From Cupriavidus numazuensis (GTDB lineage: Bacteria > Pseudomonadota > Gammaproteobacteria > Burkholderiales > Burkholderiaceae): 64,000 nucleotides of DNA. Shown here piece after piece: positions 56,018-64,000 of this stretch. The stretch's first letter is position 1. Each line of letters starts with the position of its first letter. The position numbers and the translations under genes were made by a program. The stretch spans positions 1 to 64,000 of the forward strand of contig NZ_CAJPVI010000003.1 of NCBI RefSeq assembly GCF_905397435.1, given 5' to 3'. The notes below the pieces were generated by a model. The model saw only the letters and a list, made by a program, of their open reading frames with translations, was not told the origin of the DNA and did no database searches.

Positions 56018-56064
56018 TTTGCTATGGCAAATATATGTAGGCGTTTAACTATCCGCAAGGATAG
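56018..56064 (-). promoter_or_regulatory. marR-nodT-emrAB promoter with two operator palindromes
   Basis: Minus-strand TTGCGG (56053-56058), 17-base spacer, TATATT (56030-56035). Palindrome CTATCC-GCAA-GGATAG (56049-56064) covers the -35, and TTTGC-TATG-GCAAA (56018-56031) overlaps the -10 and start point. Both positions would let a MarR dimer block RNA polymerase. Confidence 0.7.
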
Positions 56065-56142
56065 AAATTCGGTATTTCGGTTTTAGAAATAATTTACTTA
56101 TGTGTTCGGCGCAGTTGGCGCAAGGCATGCCGCGCCGCAGCA

Positions 56143-56151
56143 TGCTATAAT
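56143..56151 (+). promoter_or_regulatory. Extended -10 promoter of typA
   Basis: TGC-TATAAT (56143-56151), a perfect -10 with the extended TG motif; no -35 at the right distance, which extended -10 promoters do not need. The start near 56158 gives a leader of about 33 bases. Confidence 0.65.
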
Positions 56152-56190
56152 GTTGGGTTACCTCAGATTTCCGCACAGCGAGACGCTGCA

Positions 56191-58011
56191 ATGACCCGCG
56201 CCATCCGTAATATCGCCATCATCGCCCACGTCGATCATGGCAAGACCACTCTGGTCGATCAACTCCTGCGCCAGGCAGGCACCTTCCGCGACAACCAGCA
56301 GGTTGCCGAACGGGTGATGGACTCGAACGACCTGGAAAAGGAACGCGGGATCACCATTCTCGCGAAAAACTGTGCTGTTGAATACAACGGCACCCACATC
56401 AATATCGTCGACACCCCGGGCCACGCCGACTTCGGCGGTGAAGTCGAGCGCGTGCTGTCGATGGTCGACGGCGTGCTGCTGCTGGTCGACGCTGTCGAAG
56501 GCCCGATGCCGCAGACGCGCTTCGTGACCCGCAAGGCACTGGCGCTGGGTCTGAAGCCGATCGTGGTGGTCAATAAGATCGACCGCCCGGGCGCGCGTCC
56601 GGACTGGGTGATCAACCAGACCTTCGACCTGTTCGACAAGCTGGGCGCCACTGACGAGCAGCTTGACTTCCCGGTGATCTACGCCTCGGGTCTGAATGGC
56701 TTTGCCGGCCTGACCGAAGACGTGCGCGACGGCGACATGAAGCCGCTGTTCGAAACCGTGCTGGACAAGGTGCCGGTGCGTGACGACGATCGCGACGGTC
56801 CCCTGCAACTGCAGATCATCTCCCTGGACTACTCGAGCTACGTCGGCAAGATCGGCGTGGGCCGCATCTCGCGTGGCCGCGCCCGCCCGCTGCAAGACGT
56901 GGTGGTCAAGTTCGGCCCCGAAGGCAATCCGATCAAGGGCCGCATCAACCAGGTGCTGAAGTTCCAGGGCCTGGAGCGCGAGATTGTGTCCGAAGCGGAA
57001 GCCGGCGACATCGTGCTGATCAACGGTATCGAAGAACTGGGAATCGGCTGCACGGTGTGCGCGCCGGACGCCCAGGACGCGCTGCCGATGCTGAAGGTCG
57101 ATGAGCCGACGCTGACCATGAACTTCTGCGTCAACACCTCGCCGCTGGCTGGCCGTGAAGGCAAGTTCGTGACCAGCCGCCAGCTGCGCGAGCGCCTGGA
57201 CCGCGAACTGAAGTCCAACGTTGCGCTGCGCGTGGCCGATACCGGCGACGACACCATTTTCGAAGTGTCGGGTCGCGGCGAACTGCACCTGACCATCCTG
57301 CTGGAAAACATGCGTCGCGAAGGCTACGAACTGGCCGTATCGCGTCCGCGCGTGGTGTTCAAGGAAATCGACGGCGTCAAGAACGAGCCGTATGAACTGC
57401 TGACCGTGGACGTCGAAGACAGCCACCAGGGCGGCGTGATGGAAGAGCTGGGCCGCCGCAAGGGCGAACTGCTCGACATGGCATCGGACGGCAAGGGCCG
57501 TACCCGCCTCGAATACCGCATCCCGGCCCGCGGCCTGATCGGTTTCCAGGGCGAGTTCCTGACGCTGACGCGTGGTACCGGCCTGATCAGCCATATCTTC
57601 GACGACTACGCACCGGTGCGCGAAGGTGGCCTGGGCGAGCGCCACAACGGCGTGCTGATCTCGCAGGACGATGGCGATGCCGTGGCCTACGCGCTGTGGA
57701 AGCTGCAGGATCGCGGTCGCATGTTCGTGAAGCCGGGCGATGCGCTGTATGAAGGCATGATCATCGGCATCCACAGCCGCGACAACGATCTGGTCGTGAA
57801 CCCGATCAAGGGCAAGCAGCTGACCAACGTGCGTGCGTCGGGTACCGACGAAGCTGTGCGCCTGGTGCCGCCGATCCAGATGTCGCTCGAGTATGCGGTG
57901 GAATTCATCGCCGACGACGAACTGGTCGAGCTCACGCCCAAGAGCATCCGCCTGCGCAAGCGCCACCTGAAGGAGCATGAGCGCAAGCGTGCCTCCCGCG
58001 AAGGCGTGTAA
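56191..58011 (+). CDS. typA: Translational GTPase TypA/BipA
   Basis: 606 residues. G1 AHVDHGKTT (12-20), switch [10 protein letters not shown]3 [17 protein letters not shown]4 VVNKID, then EF-G-like domains II, III and V and the TypA-specific C-terminal domain ending in a Lys/Arg-rich tail. A ribosome-binding GTPase important for 50S assembly and for growth at low temperature or under stress. Monocistronic between its own promoter and a strong terminator. Confidence 0.97.
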   Translation: MTRAIRNIAIIAHVDHGKTTLVDQLLRQAGTFRDNQQVAERVMDSNDLEKERGITILAKNCAVEYNGTHINIVDTPGHADFGGEVERVLSMVDGVLLLVDAVEGPMPQTRFVTRKALALGLKPIVVVNKIDRPGARPDWVINQTFDLFDKLGATDEQLDFPVIYASGLNGFAGLTEDVRDGDMKPLFETVLDKVPVRDDDRDGPLQLQIISLDYSSYVGKIGVGRISRGRARPLQDVVVKFGPEGNPIKGRINQVLKFQGLEREIVSEAEAGDIVLINGIEELGIGCTVCAPDAQDALPMLKVDEPTLTMNFCVNTSPLAGREGKFVTSRQLRERLDRELKSNVALRVADTGDDTIFEVSGRGELHLTILLENMRREGYELAVSRPRVVFKEIDGVKNEPYELLTVDVEDSHQGGVMEELGRRKGELLDMASDGKGRTRLEYRIPARGLIGFQGEFLTLTRGTGLISHIFDDYAPVREGGLGERHNGVLISQDDGDAVAYALWKLQDRGRMFVKPGDALYEGMIIGIHSRDNDLVVNPIKGKQLTNVRASGTDEAVRLVPPIQMSLEYAVEFIADDELVELTPKSIRLRKRHLKEHERKRASREGV

Positions 58012-58033
58012 CAACGCGCTTCAACGCAGTAAT

Positions 58034-58064
58034 AAAAAAACCGCGCCTGGTGCGCGGTTTTTTT
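58034..58064. terminator. Bidirectional terminator after typA
   Basis: Seven A plus CCGCGC (58034-58046) pair with GCGCGG plus seven T (58052-58064), loop CTGGT. Perfectly symmetrical; it serves typA and the convergent hydroxylase gene. Confidence 0.93.
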
Positions 58065-58074
58065 ATGGTGCTCT

Positions 58075-58917
58075 TCATCGGGCCCGCGCTCGCGGGCTGC
58101 GCCATTCGGGCGGCTTCCACAGATAGCGTGCATCACGGTCGCGCCAGGCATCGACAAACATGTCGCGCCATTCGTGGAACGTCAGCGTCAGCGGATTGTG
58201 CGTGCGCAACTGCCGCGTGATGCCGTACACCGGCGCTTCGTGCTCGGGCACGAACGTGCCGAATATCCTGTCCCAGATCGTCAGCACGCCCGCATAGTTG
58301 CGATCGATGTATCCATCGTTCTTTGCATGGTGCACGCGATGCACGGACGGCGTGTTGAGTACGGTTTCGACCAGTGGCCAGCGCCTGCCGAGCCGCGTAT
58401 GCACGAAGAACTGGAATGCGAGGTTCAGTCCGACGGCAAGGATTACCCAGTCAGGCGTGAAGCCGACCCATGCAAGCGGTATCCAGAACAGCCACATGCC
58501 GGATAGCGGATACGTCAGGCTTTGCCGGAACGCCGTGGAGAAGTTCATGCCTTCGGACGAATGGTGCGTCACGTGCGAAGCCCACATCCACCGGATGCGG
58601 TGGCTGGCGCGATGGAACCAGTAGTAAAGGAAATCCTGCAGCAGCAGGAGCAGGGCGAAAGACCATGCTGTCTCCGGCACCGCGCGCAGTCCGTGTGCAT
58701 AGCACCATGTGTAGACGGTACGCACCATCAGCCACAGAAAGAACGCATCCGACGCCTGATGCATCAGCGCCAGCGCGGCGTTCGACGCGGTGTCGCGCAG
58801 GCTGTAGATGCTGCGGTCGCGCCGCGACCAGTACCACGCTTCCCAGCCGATGGTCAGCAGGAATGCCGGCGCGAACGCGAGCAGGATCAGTCCGGGATCG
58901 AGCGATTCGGTTTGCAT
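58075..58917 (-). CDS. Fatty acid hydroxylase / sterol desaturase family membrane protein
   Basis: 280 residues from ATG at 58917 (MQTESLDPGLILLAFAPAFLL). About four membrane segments. Di-iron histidine motifs: YWFHRASH, SHVTHHSSEG and HRVHHAKND. The family hydroxylates or desaturates lipids such as sterols, carotenoids or sphingolipids; the substrate here is unknown. Only moderately similar to the protein at 5837-6811, so a paralogue of a different subgroup. An upstream in-frame start at 58980 is less likely. Convergent with typA. Confidence 0.87.
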   Translation of the reverse strand: MQTESLDPGLILLAFAPAFLLTIGWEAWYWSRRDRSIYSLRDTASNAALALMHQASDAFFLWLMVRTVYTWCYAHGLRAVPETAWSFALLLLLQDFLYYWFHRASHRIRWMWASHVTHHSSEGMNFSTAFRQSLTYPLSGMWLFWIPLAWVGFTPDWVILAVGLNLAFQFFVHTRLGRRWPLVETVLNTPSVHRVHHAKNDGYIDRNYAGVLTIWDRIFGTFVPEHEAPVYGITRQLRTHNPLTLTFHEWRDMFVDAWRDRDARYLWKPPEWRSPRARAR

Positions 58918-59102
58918 GCGCGTAGTGTGCCTGCGCTGCGAGAAAACACCAGGAGGGATTCCTCCAGGTGCCGCATGCACGTTGGCGGGCGCTGCAAAAA
59001 AGTCAGTTCTGTCTGTCGTGGCGCAGGGGTCAAGGAACGATCGGCCGCGCCGTAGACCAGCAGGACGGTCGGTCAGGCCGTTCCCTTTACCCCGGAGAGC
59101 CC

Positions 59103-60668
59103 ATGTTTCGCAACACTACTATCGGCGCCAGATTGTGGTTCCTGATTGTTGTTACCAACCTCCTGCTGTTGATTGTCGGAGCCTTCGGCATGATCGGCAT
59201 GTCGCGCAGCAATGATGCTACGCACGAGATCTACGAGCATCAGTTGACCGCTGCCATGCGCCTCGCGGAGGCGCGTTCCAACCAGTTGCTGGTCCGCGTA
59301 TTGCTGGACCAGGCGACGCTTGCCAAAGACCCCGCCGATGCGCGCGCGCGTGCCGAAACGGCGCAGGGTTTCGCGCGCGATTCGGAGACCGCATGGAAGG
59401 CTTATCTCGCCGTGCCGCGTTCCACGGAAGAATCGAACCTGACGCAGGATGTCTCGGCCAAGCGCGAGGCGTTGTTCTCGCAAGGCGTTGCGCCGATGGT
59501 TGCGGCGCTGAAGGCCGGCGATCGCGAAGCGGTGATGACGTCGGTGATGGAAACTATTCCGAAGCTCGATATAGCGCTGACCGCGGCCAACGGCGAACTG
59601 AGCCGCGCGCAGATCGCGAGTGCGCGCCGCGTGTACGAGGCATCGCAGCAGCGCTACAACAAACTTCTCGTGTGGTCGGCGGTGGTGCTCGTTGCCGGGC
59701 TGGCCTTCAGCACTGTCGTGGCATGGCGTCTGCGCCGTTCTATCGTGCGGCCGCTGGACGTTGCCATCGCGCGCTTCGGGCGCATTGCAGATGGTGATCT
59801 CAGTGGGGCGGCCACCGATGCCGGCATCATTGCCGACGAAAAGGCGCGCAGCGAAACCAGCCGCATGCTTGGCATGCTCGGGAACATGCAGGCCAGCCTG
59901 GTATCCATGGTCAGCCAGGTCAACGGCGGTGCGGATTCGATCGCGGCGGCCAGCCGGCAGATTGCCAGCGGCAATGCGGATCTGTCGCAGCGCACTGAAC
60001 AGCAGGCTGCGTCGCTCGAAGAGACGGCATCGAGTATGGAAGAGCTGACCGGCACGGTACGCCAGAACGCCGACAGCGCGCGCGAAGCGGCGACCCTCGC
60101 CAACGACGCGACGACGCTCGCCGAGCGCGGCAGCGAAGCGGTGCTGCGCGTGGTGCATACGATGCAGTCGATCGACGCGAGCTCGGGCAAGATCGTCGAC
60201 ATCATCGACGTGATCGAGAAGATCGCATTCCAGACCAACATTCTCGCGTTGAATGCAGCAGTAGAGGCCGCGCGGGCAGGGGAGCATGGCCGGGGCTTCG
60301 CGGTCGTCGCGGGCGATGTGCGCGATCTCGCGCAGCGTTGCGCGGGCGCTTCCAAGGAGATCCGAGGGCTGATCGGCAAATCGGTGGCCAATGTGCGCGA
60401 GGGCACGGGTCTTGTTGATGACGCAGGCCGCGCGATGCAGGACATCGTTGATGCCGTGCGACGCGTGAGTGCGATCATCCGCGATATCAGCTCGGCGTCG
60501 GACGAGCAGTCCAACGGCATCGAGCAGGTGAATCTCGCGGTGTCGCACATGGATGGCATGACGCAGCAGAACGCGGCACTGGTGGAGCAGGCCGCTGCTG
60601 CGGCAGCATCGCTGCAGGACCAGGCGCAGCGGCTGATGACGCTGGTGTCGACGTTCCGGCTCGCATGA
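59103..60668 (+). CDS. Methyl-accepting chemotaxis protein
   Basis: 521 residues from ATG 59103 (GGAGAG ribosome site). First membrane segment about 12-33, a periplasmic four-helix-bundle ligand domain (about 34-188), second membrane segment about 190-210, HAMP domain, and the cytoplasmic signalling coiled coil with the hairpin tip EKIAFQTNILALNAAVEAARAGEHGRGFAVVAGDVRDLAQR. It ends VSTFRLA with no C-terminal CheR/CheB-binding pentapeptide, so adaptation would depend on other receptors. The ligand is unknown. No other chemotaxis gene is in the window. Confidence 0.95.
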   Translation: MFRNTTIGARLWFLIVVTNLLLLIVGAFGMIGMSRSNDATHEIYEHQLTAAMRLAEARSNQLLVRVLLDQATLAKDPADARARAETAQGFARDSETAWKAYLAVPRSTEESNLTQDVSAKREALFSQGVAPMVAALKAGDREAVMTSVMETIPKLDIALTAANGELSRAQIASARRVYEASQQRYNKLLVWSAVVLVAGLAFSTVVAWRLRRSIVRPLDVAIARFGRIADGDLSGAATDAGIIADEKARSETSRMLGMLGNMQASLVSMVSQVNGGADSIAAASRQIASGNADLSQRTEQQAASLEETASSMEELTGTVRQNADSAREAATLANDATTLAERGSEAVLRVVHTMQSIDASSGKIVDIIDVIEKIAFQTNILALNAAVEAARAGEHGRGFAVVAGDVRDLAQRCAGASKEIRGLIGKSVANVREGTGLVDDAGRAMQDIVDAVRRVSAIIRDISSASDEQSNGIEQVNLAVSHMDGMTQQNAALVEQAAAAAASLQDQAQRLMTLVSTFRLA

Positions 60669-60686
60669 CGAGGCAAGGCGTGTGAC

Positions 60687-60709
60687 GCGTGTGCGGATGC
60701 CGCACACGC
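60687..60709 (+). terminator. GC hairpin after the chemoreceptor gene
   Basis: GCGTGTGCGG (60687-60696) pairs perfectly with CCGCACACGC (60700-60709) around ATG. No T-tract follows, so termination would be inefficient or Rho-assisted. Confidence 0.45.
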
Positions 60710-60769
60710 AGCGCTCCTGTGCGAATGATGGGCGTAGAATCGCGGCTTGCATTTGCGTAGGAGAGCATC

Positions 60770-61852
60770 ATGACTGACTTCGTCACGACAGAAGTCCAGG
60801 GTGGCATCGGCTACCTGACGCTGAACCGGCCGCAGGCGCTCAACGCGCTGTCGCTGGAGATGATCCGTGCGATGACCGCGGCACTGCAGGCCTGGGCCAA
60901 TGCACCGGAGGTCGTGGCTGTAGTGGTGGCGGGCGCCGGTGGCAAGGCGTTCTGCGCCGGTGGCGACATTCGCTATTTCCACAAGGCCGCGCATGAAGGC
61001 GATCCGCTGCTCGACCAGTTCTTTGTCGAGGAATACGCGCTCAACTTCCTGATCCACCGCTACGCCAAGCCGTATATCGCGCTGATGGACGGCGTGGTCA
61101 TGGGCGGCGGCATGGGCATTTCGCAAGGCGCACGGCTGCGGCTCGTCACGGACCGCACCAAGATGGCCATGCCCGAAACCAATATCGGGCTGTTCCCGGA
61201 TGTGGGTGGCGGCTGGTTCCTGGCGCGTACGCCGGGTCGCATCGGCGAATACCAGGGCCTGACGGGCACGGTAATCGCTGCAGCCGACGCGCTGTATGCC
61301 GGACTGGCTGATGCCTATCTGCCATCCAATGTGCTGGCCGAGGTGGCAAGCACGCTGCGCGCGCGCACGTTCGACAACGGTCAGGCCGTGCTCGACCACA
61401 TTGCCACGTTCACGCAACAGCATCGCGATGCGTGCGTGCCGGCGCAAAGCCAGCTCGCCGGACTGTCGGCAGAGATCGACCGTATCTTTGCCGGCGACAC
61501 CATGGTCGACATTCTCTCCGCGATCAGCGATGCGCCGGGCGACTGGGCCGCGCAAACGGCAGCGATGCTGCGCAGCCGTTCGCCGCTGATGCTGCACGTA
61601 TCGCTCGAGCAGATCCGCCGTGCGCGCACCATGTCGCTGGACGACGAGCTCCGCATGGAACTCGACATGATGCATTACGTGTTCCGCAAGGGCGACGGCG
61701 TGGAAGGCATCCGTGCGCTTGCTGTCGACAAGGATCACAAGCCGCGCTGGCAGGACGCGCGCGTCGACGACGTGAGCCGCGAGAAAGTGCTGTCGTTCTT
61801 CGATAGCCCGTGGCGTGCGGAAGATCACCCGCTGGCCAGCCTCGGCAAGTAA
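60770..61852 (+). CDS. Enoyl-CoA hydratase/isomerase family, 3-hydroxyisobutyryl-CoA hydrolase type
   Basis: 360 residues, longer than simple enoyl-CoA hydratases (about 260) and the right size for the ECH_2/HIBCH group. Crotonase fold: LTLNRPQALNALSLEMI, oxyanion-hole segments AFCAGGDIRYF and GVVMGGGMGIS, and the HIBCH-type stretch AMPETNIGLFPDVGGGWFLAR. The C-terminal part GDGVEGIRALAVDKDHKPRW also fits. The likely step is hydrolysis of 3-hydroxyisobutyryl-CoA in valine breakdown, though some family members act on other acyl-CoAs. The ribosome site TAGGAGAG is good. No other valine genes are adjacent. Confidence 0.88.
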   Translation: MTDFVTTEVQGGIGYLTLNRPQALNALSLEMIRAMTAALQAWANAPEVVAVVVAGAGGKAFCAGGDIRYFHKAAHEGDPLLDQFFVEEYALNFLIHRYAKPYIALMDGVVMGGGMGISQGARLRLVTDRTKMAMPETNIGLFPDVGGGWFLARTPGRIGEYQGLTGTVIAAADALYAGLADAYLPSNVLAEVASTLRARTFDNGQAVLDHIATFTQQHRDACVPAQSQLAGLSAEIDRIFAGDTMVDILSAISDAPGDWAAQTAAMLRSRSPLMLHVSLEQIRRARTMSLDDELRMELDMMHYVFRKGDGVEGIRALAVDKDHKPRWQDARVDDVSREKVLSFFDSPWRAEDHPLASLGK

Positions 61853-61980
61853 GGGGGTGAGCCACGCGGCTCTCCGGACTCGGGTAGAGTGAAGGTTGGA
61901 TCGGGCGCCAGGCATGACAGGCCATCCATTCGGCCGGCGCCGTTCCGCTTCACTCGAACCGCACAGTTGAAGGAGTCGTG

Positions 61981-62544
61981 ATGAGCAATCCTCGTGATGT
62001 CGCTGTACTGGTGGGAAGCCTGCGCAAGGAGTCGTTCAACCGGAAGCTGGCCAAGGCGCTCATCGCGCTGGCGCCGCAGTCGCTCAAGCTGGAAATCGTC
62101 GAGATCGGCAACCTGCAGTTGTACAACCAGGACCTGGACGCCAGTCCGCCACCCGAGTGGACCGCCTTTCGCGACCGTATCCGCCGTGCCGATTCGGTCC
62201 TCTTCGTCACGCCCGAATACAACCGTTCCGTGCCGGCGCCATTGAAGAATGCCATCGACGTCGGATCGCGCCCGTATGGCAGCAGCGCCTGGGATGGCAA
62301 GCCCGGCGGCGTGATCAGCGCCTCGCCCGGCGCCATCGGTGGCTTTGGGGCGAATCATCACCTGCGGCAGTCGCTGGTGTTCCTGAACGTGCCGATCCTG
62401 CAGCAGCCAGAGGCCTATATCAGCGGCGTCGACAAGCTGTTCGACGAGCAGGGCGGCATCGCGAACGAATCTACCCGCGGTTTCTTGAGCAAGTACCTGA
62501 CCGCGTACGCGGCCTGGATCGAACGCAACGCGGCTGCGCGCTGA
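61981..62544 (+). CDS. NADPH-dependent FMN reductase family flavoprotein
   Basis: 187 residues. Flavodoxin-like fold: the phosphate-binding loop GSLRKESFNRKLA near the N-terminus and TPEYNRSVPAPLKNAIDVGSRP, the typical FMN/NADPH motif of ChrR/YieF-like quinone or chromate reductases. Reduces quinones, FMN or metal oxyanions with NAD(P)H; the physiological substrate is not evident. ATG 61981 is preferred over GTG 61978 because AGGAG is five bases away. 128 bp downstream of the hydrolase gene. Confidence 0.9.
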   Translation: MSNPRDVAVLVGSLRKESFNRKLAKALIALAPQSLKLEIVEIGNLQLYNQDLDASPPPEWTAFRDRIRRADSVLFVTPEYNRSVPAPLKNAIDVGSRPYGSSAWDGKPGGVISASPGAIGGFGANHHLRQSLVFLNVPILQQPEAYISGVDKLFDEQGGIANESTRGFLSKYLTAYAAWIERNAAAR

Positions 62545-62724
62545 TGTAGCTGCCTTCGCGCGGGGTCACGGGTCGCAGCGCAATCGGGCGCTGTGGCCTA
62601 TACTCTTGTCCTTTCCCGCATAGACCCGTTGCCGATGCCCGCTGAACCGCCGGGCCGGCACATGGACGCGCGGCGCGACTGCCTGGCCGGTCGGCGCTCC
62701 GTCCTGCAGACAAGTCATCACTCC

Positions 62725-63750
62725 ATGAAGTTAAGCCCTCGCCGCATCTCGGTTGCGCCGATGATGGACTGGACCGATCGCCATTGCCGCACCTTTCATC
62801 GCCAACTCAGTCGCCATACCTGGCTGTACACGGAGATGGTGACCACTGGCGCGCTGCTGCATGGAGATGTACCGCGGCACCTCGATTTCGACGCCGCCGA
62901 GCACCCGGTGGCGCTGCAACTCGGCGGCAGCGAGCCGGCCGATCTCGCGGTGGCCGCTCGCCTTGGTCAGCAGTGGGGCTACGCTGAAGTCAATCTGAAT
63001 TGCGGATGCCCATCTGAGCGCGTGCAGCGTGGTGCCTTCGGCGCTTGCCTGATGGCCGAGCCTCAGCTCGTGGCCGACTGCGTGAAAGCCATGCGCGATG
63101 CCGTGTCGATTCCGGTTACGGTCAAGCATCGCATCGGCATCGATAAGGTCGAGCATTACGATTTTGTTCGGGATTTTGTCGGCACCGTGGCGCAGGCAGG
63201 CTGCGAAACGTTTATCGTCCACGCACGCAATGCCATCCTGAAGGGGCTGAGCCCGAAGGAAAATCGCGAGATCCCGCCGCTCCGCTATGAAGTTGCCTAT
63301 CAGTTGAAGAAGGATTTCCCGCAACTGGAGATCCTGATCAACGGCGGCATCGTCAGCTATGACGAAATGGCGACCCACCTGGAGAATGTCGACGGCGTGA
63401 TGATCGGCCGGGAGGCCTATCACCAGCCCTATGTGCTGGCGGAGATGGATGGCCGGTTCTACGGCGACGCAGAGGCGCCGGTGCGATCGCGGCTGGACGT
63501 GGAGCTAGCCATGCAGCGCTATATCGGCGAACTGGTGGAGCGCGGCGGCTACATGGGTGCCGTAACGCGCCACATGCTGGGCCTCTACCGCGGTGTAGCG
63601 GGTGGCCGCGGCTGGCGGCGCGTCCTGTCAGACTCCAAGCGGATGTCGGCAGCCCGCACGCATGCCGATGTGGATGCGCTGTTCGCAGAAGCGCGGTCGC
63701 ATCTGCATGCCAACGACCCGCTTGAACCTGAGCATCGCGCAGCCGCATAG
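62725..63750 (+). CDS. dusA: tRNA-dihydrouridine(20/20a) synthase DusA
   Basis: 341 residues from ATG 62725, where the chain starts MKLSPRRISVAPMMDWTDRHCR as in DusA; the frame is open upstream to 62593 but those residues are not family-like. TIM-barrel flavoenzyme: FMN-binding APMMDWTD, catalytic Cys in NLNCGCPSERVQRGAFGACLM, and KHRIGID and VHARNA motifs. Reduces U20/U20a in tRNA D loops with NADPH. A TATACT box at 62599-62604 could be the -10 of its promoter, with no clear -35. Confidence 0.95.
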   Translation: MKLSPRRISVAPMMDWTDRHCRTFHRQLSRHTWLYTEMVTTGALLHGDVPRHLDFDAAEHPVALQLGGSEPADLAVAARLGQQWGYAEVNLNCGCPSERVQRGAFGACLMAEPQLVADCVKAMRDAVSIPVTVKHRIGIDKVEHYDFVRDFVGTVAQAGCETFIVHARNAILKGLSPKENREIPPLRYEVAYQLKKDFPQLEILINGGIVSYDEMATHLENVDGVMIGREAYHQPYVLAEMDGRFYGDAEAPVRSRLDVELAMQRYIGELVERGGYMGAVTRHMLGLYRGVAGGRGWRRVLSDSKRMSAARTHADVDALFAEARSHLHANDPLEPEHRAAA

Positions 63751-64000
63751 GCGATTCGGGCGGGTGGCGCCAGAAAAGTCGTCGAAGAAATACTCTAATT
63801 CCGAATGGTGGATTTATGCATTAGGGTCGGTTGGGTAGCGCGTGCGGCACTTGTGTTGATTCGTCGCCCGGAAACCCGCACCAGGAAAGGGATTCCCCTA
63901 ATTAGCTGAAGGCAGGCCGTTTCTTACACTGTGCCTGCCCTCGAATACAGGGCTTTCTTCAACTGATTATTCAGCCCGCTTTGCGGGCTGCTTTTTTTTT
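63751..64000. other. Non-coding tail after dusA with hairpins
   Basis: 250 bp at the window edge without a credible gene. Contains TTAGGG (63821-63826) and its inverse CCCTAA (63896-63901), a GGCAGGC/GCCTGCC hairpin (63911-63917 with 63933-63939) and a strong terminator at the end. It could be the dusA 3' untranslated region, a small RNA, or the upstream region of a minus-strand gene beyond the window. Confidence 0.5.
63972..64000 (+). terminator. Strong intrinsic terminator at window end
   Basis: CAGCCCGC (63972-63979) pairs perfectly with GCGGGCTG (63983-63990), loop TTT, then C and a T-run of at least nine that reaches the window edge. It terminates plus-strand transcripts of dusA or of a small RNA. 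Confidence 0.88.

Noticed and set aside
56030..56064. A tRNA or riboswitch in the typA-marR gap
   Set aside because: The inverted repeats are short operator-like DNA palindromes over a promoter; no cloverleaf or known riboswitch core is visible.
1..64000. Mobile elements, prophage, CRISPR arrays or an integrated island
   Set aside because: No transposase, integrase, terminal inverted repeats with target duplications, spaced direct repeats or stretch of unusual composition was seen; gene order is that of a core chromosome.

Overview
The window is a GC-rich, housekeeping stretch of a betaproteobacterial chromosome. Gene content and order point to a Burkholderiaceae member, most likely Cupriavidus or a close Ralstonia relative. 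The pointers are glnA-DUF4124-ntrB-ntrC, ugpBAEC-ugpQ, odhA-odhB-lpd-zapE, fixI-ccoS-ccoNOQP-ccoG-fixH followed by a convergent fnr, scpB-rluB, and rimP-nusA-infB-rbfA-truB. I saw no rRNA, tRNA, insertion sequence, prophage or CRISPR array. Gene density is high, and most non-coding DNA is explained by promoters, operators and intrinsic terminators.

Layout. 1-9.1 kb: the 3' part of the HrpA RNA helicase gene; a tight operon of an exported YVTN beta-propeller, a NodB-type deacetylase and a fatty acid hydroxylase; an EI24 membrane protein; a MoCF/CinA-type protein; a convergent rhodanese. 9.3-14.6 kb: nitrogen control, with two NtrC sites and a sigma-54 promoter ahead of glnA, then a DUF4124 gene and the NtrB/NtrC pair. 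14.6-20.8 kb: a HAD phosphatase and the glycerol-3-phosphate/glycerophosphodiester uptake operon ugpB-A-E-C-Q behind a candidate Pho box. 21-28 kb: the complete 2-oxoglutarate dehydrogenase complex (E1, E2, E3) with strong hairpins in the gaps, then the ZapE ATPase. 28-37.9 kb: the microaerobic cbb3 oxidase block, with the FixI-type copper ATPase, CcoS, CcoNOQP, CcoG, a short CcoH and an unnamed 81-residue membrane protein, plus the oxygen sensor Fnr and a SafE-type membrane protein. Two FNR boxes control the block.

37.9-47.9 kb: scpB behind a 556-bp gap, rluB with long disordered ends, then rimP-nusA-infB-rbfA-truB, whose leader carries a promoter-proximal terminator that overlaps alternative hairpins. 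47.9-50.8 kb: an IclR-PepE-DUF1177 operon on the minus strand with a divergent DUF3606 small protein. 50.9-56.1 kb: a MarR-controlled tripartite multidrug efflux operon (marR-nodT-emrA-emrB) with two palindromes over its promoter. 56.1-64 kb: typA, a second fatty acid hydroxylase, a chemoreceptor, a 3-hydroxyisobutyryl-CoA hydrolase-type enzyme, an NADPH-dependent FMN reductase, dusA, and a non-coding tail ending in a strong terminator at the window edge.

No obviously new multi-gene defence or mobile system is visible. The best leads are the rimP-nusA-infB leader, the PepE-DUF1177 module, the propeller-deacetylase-hydroxylase operon with an altered NodB motif, and the extra small protein at the end of the cbb3 assembly genes.
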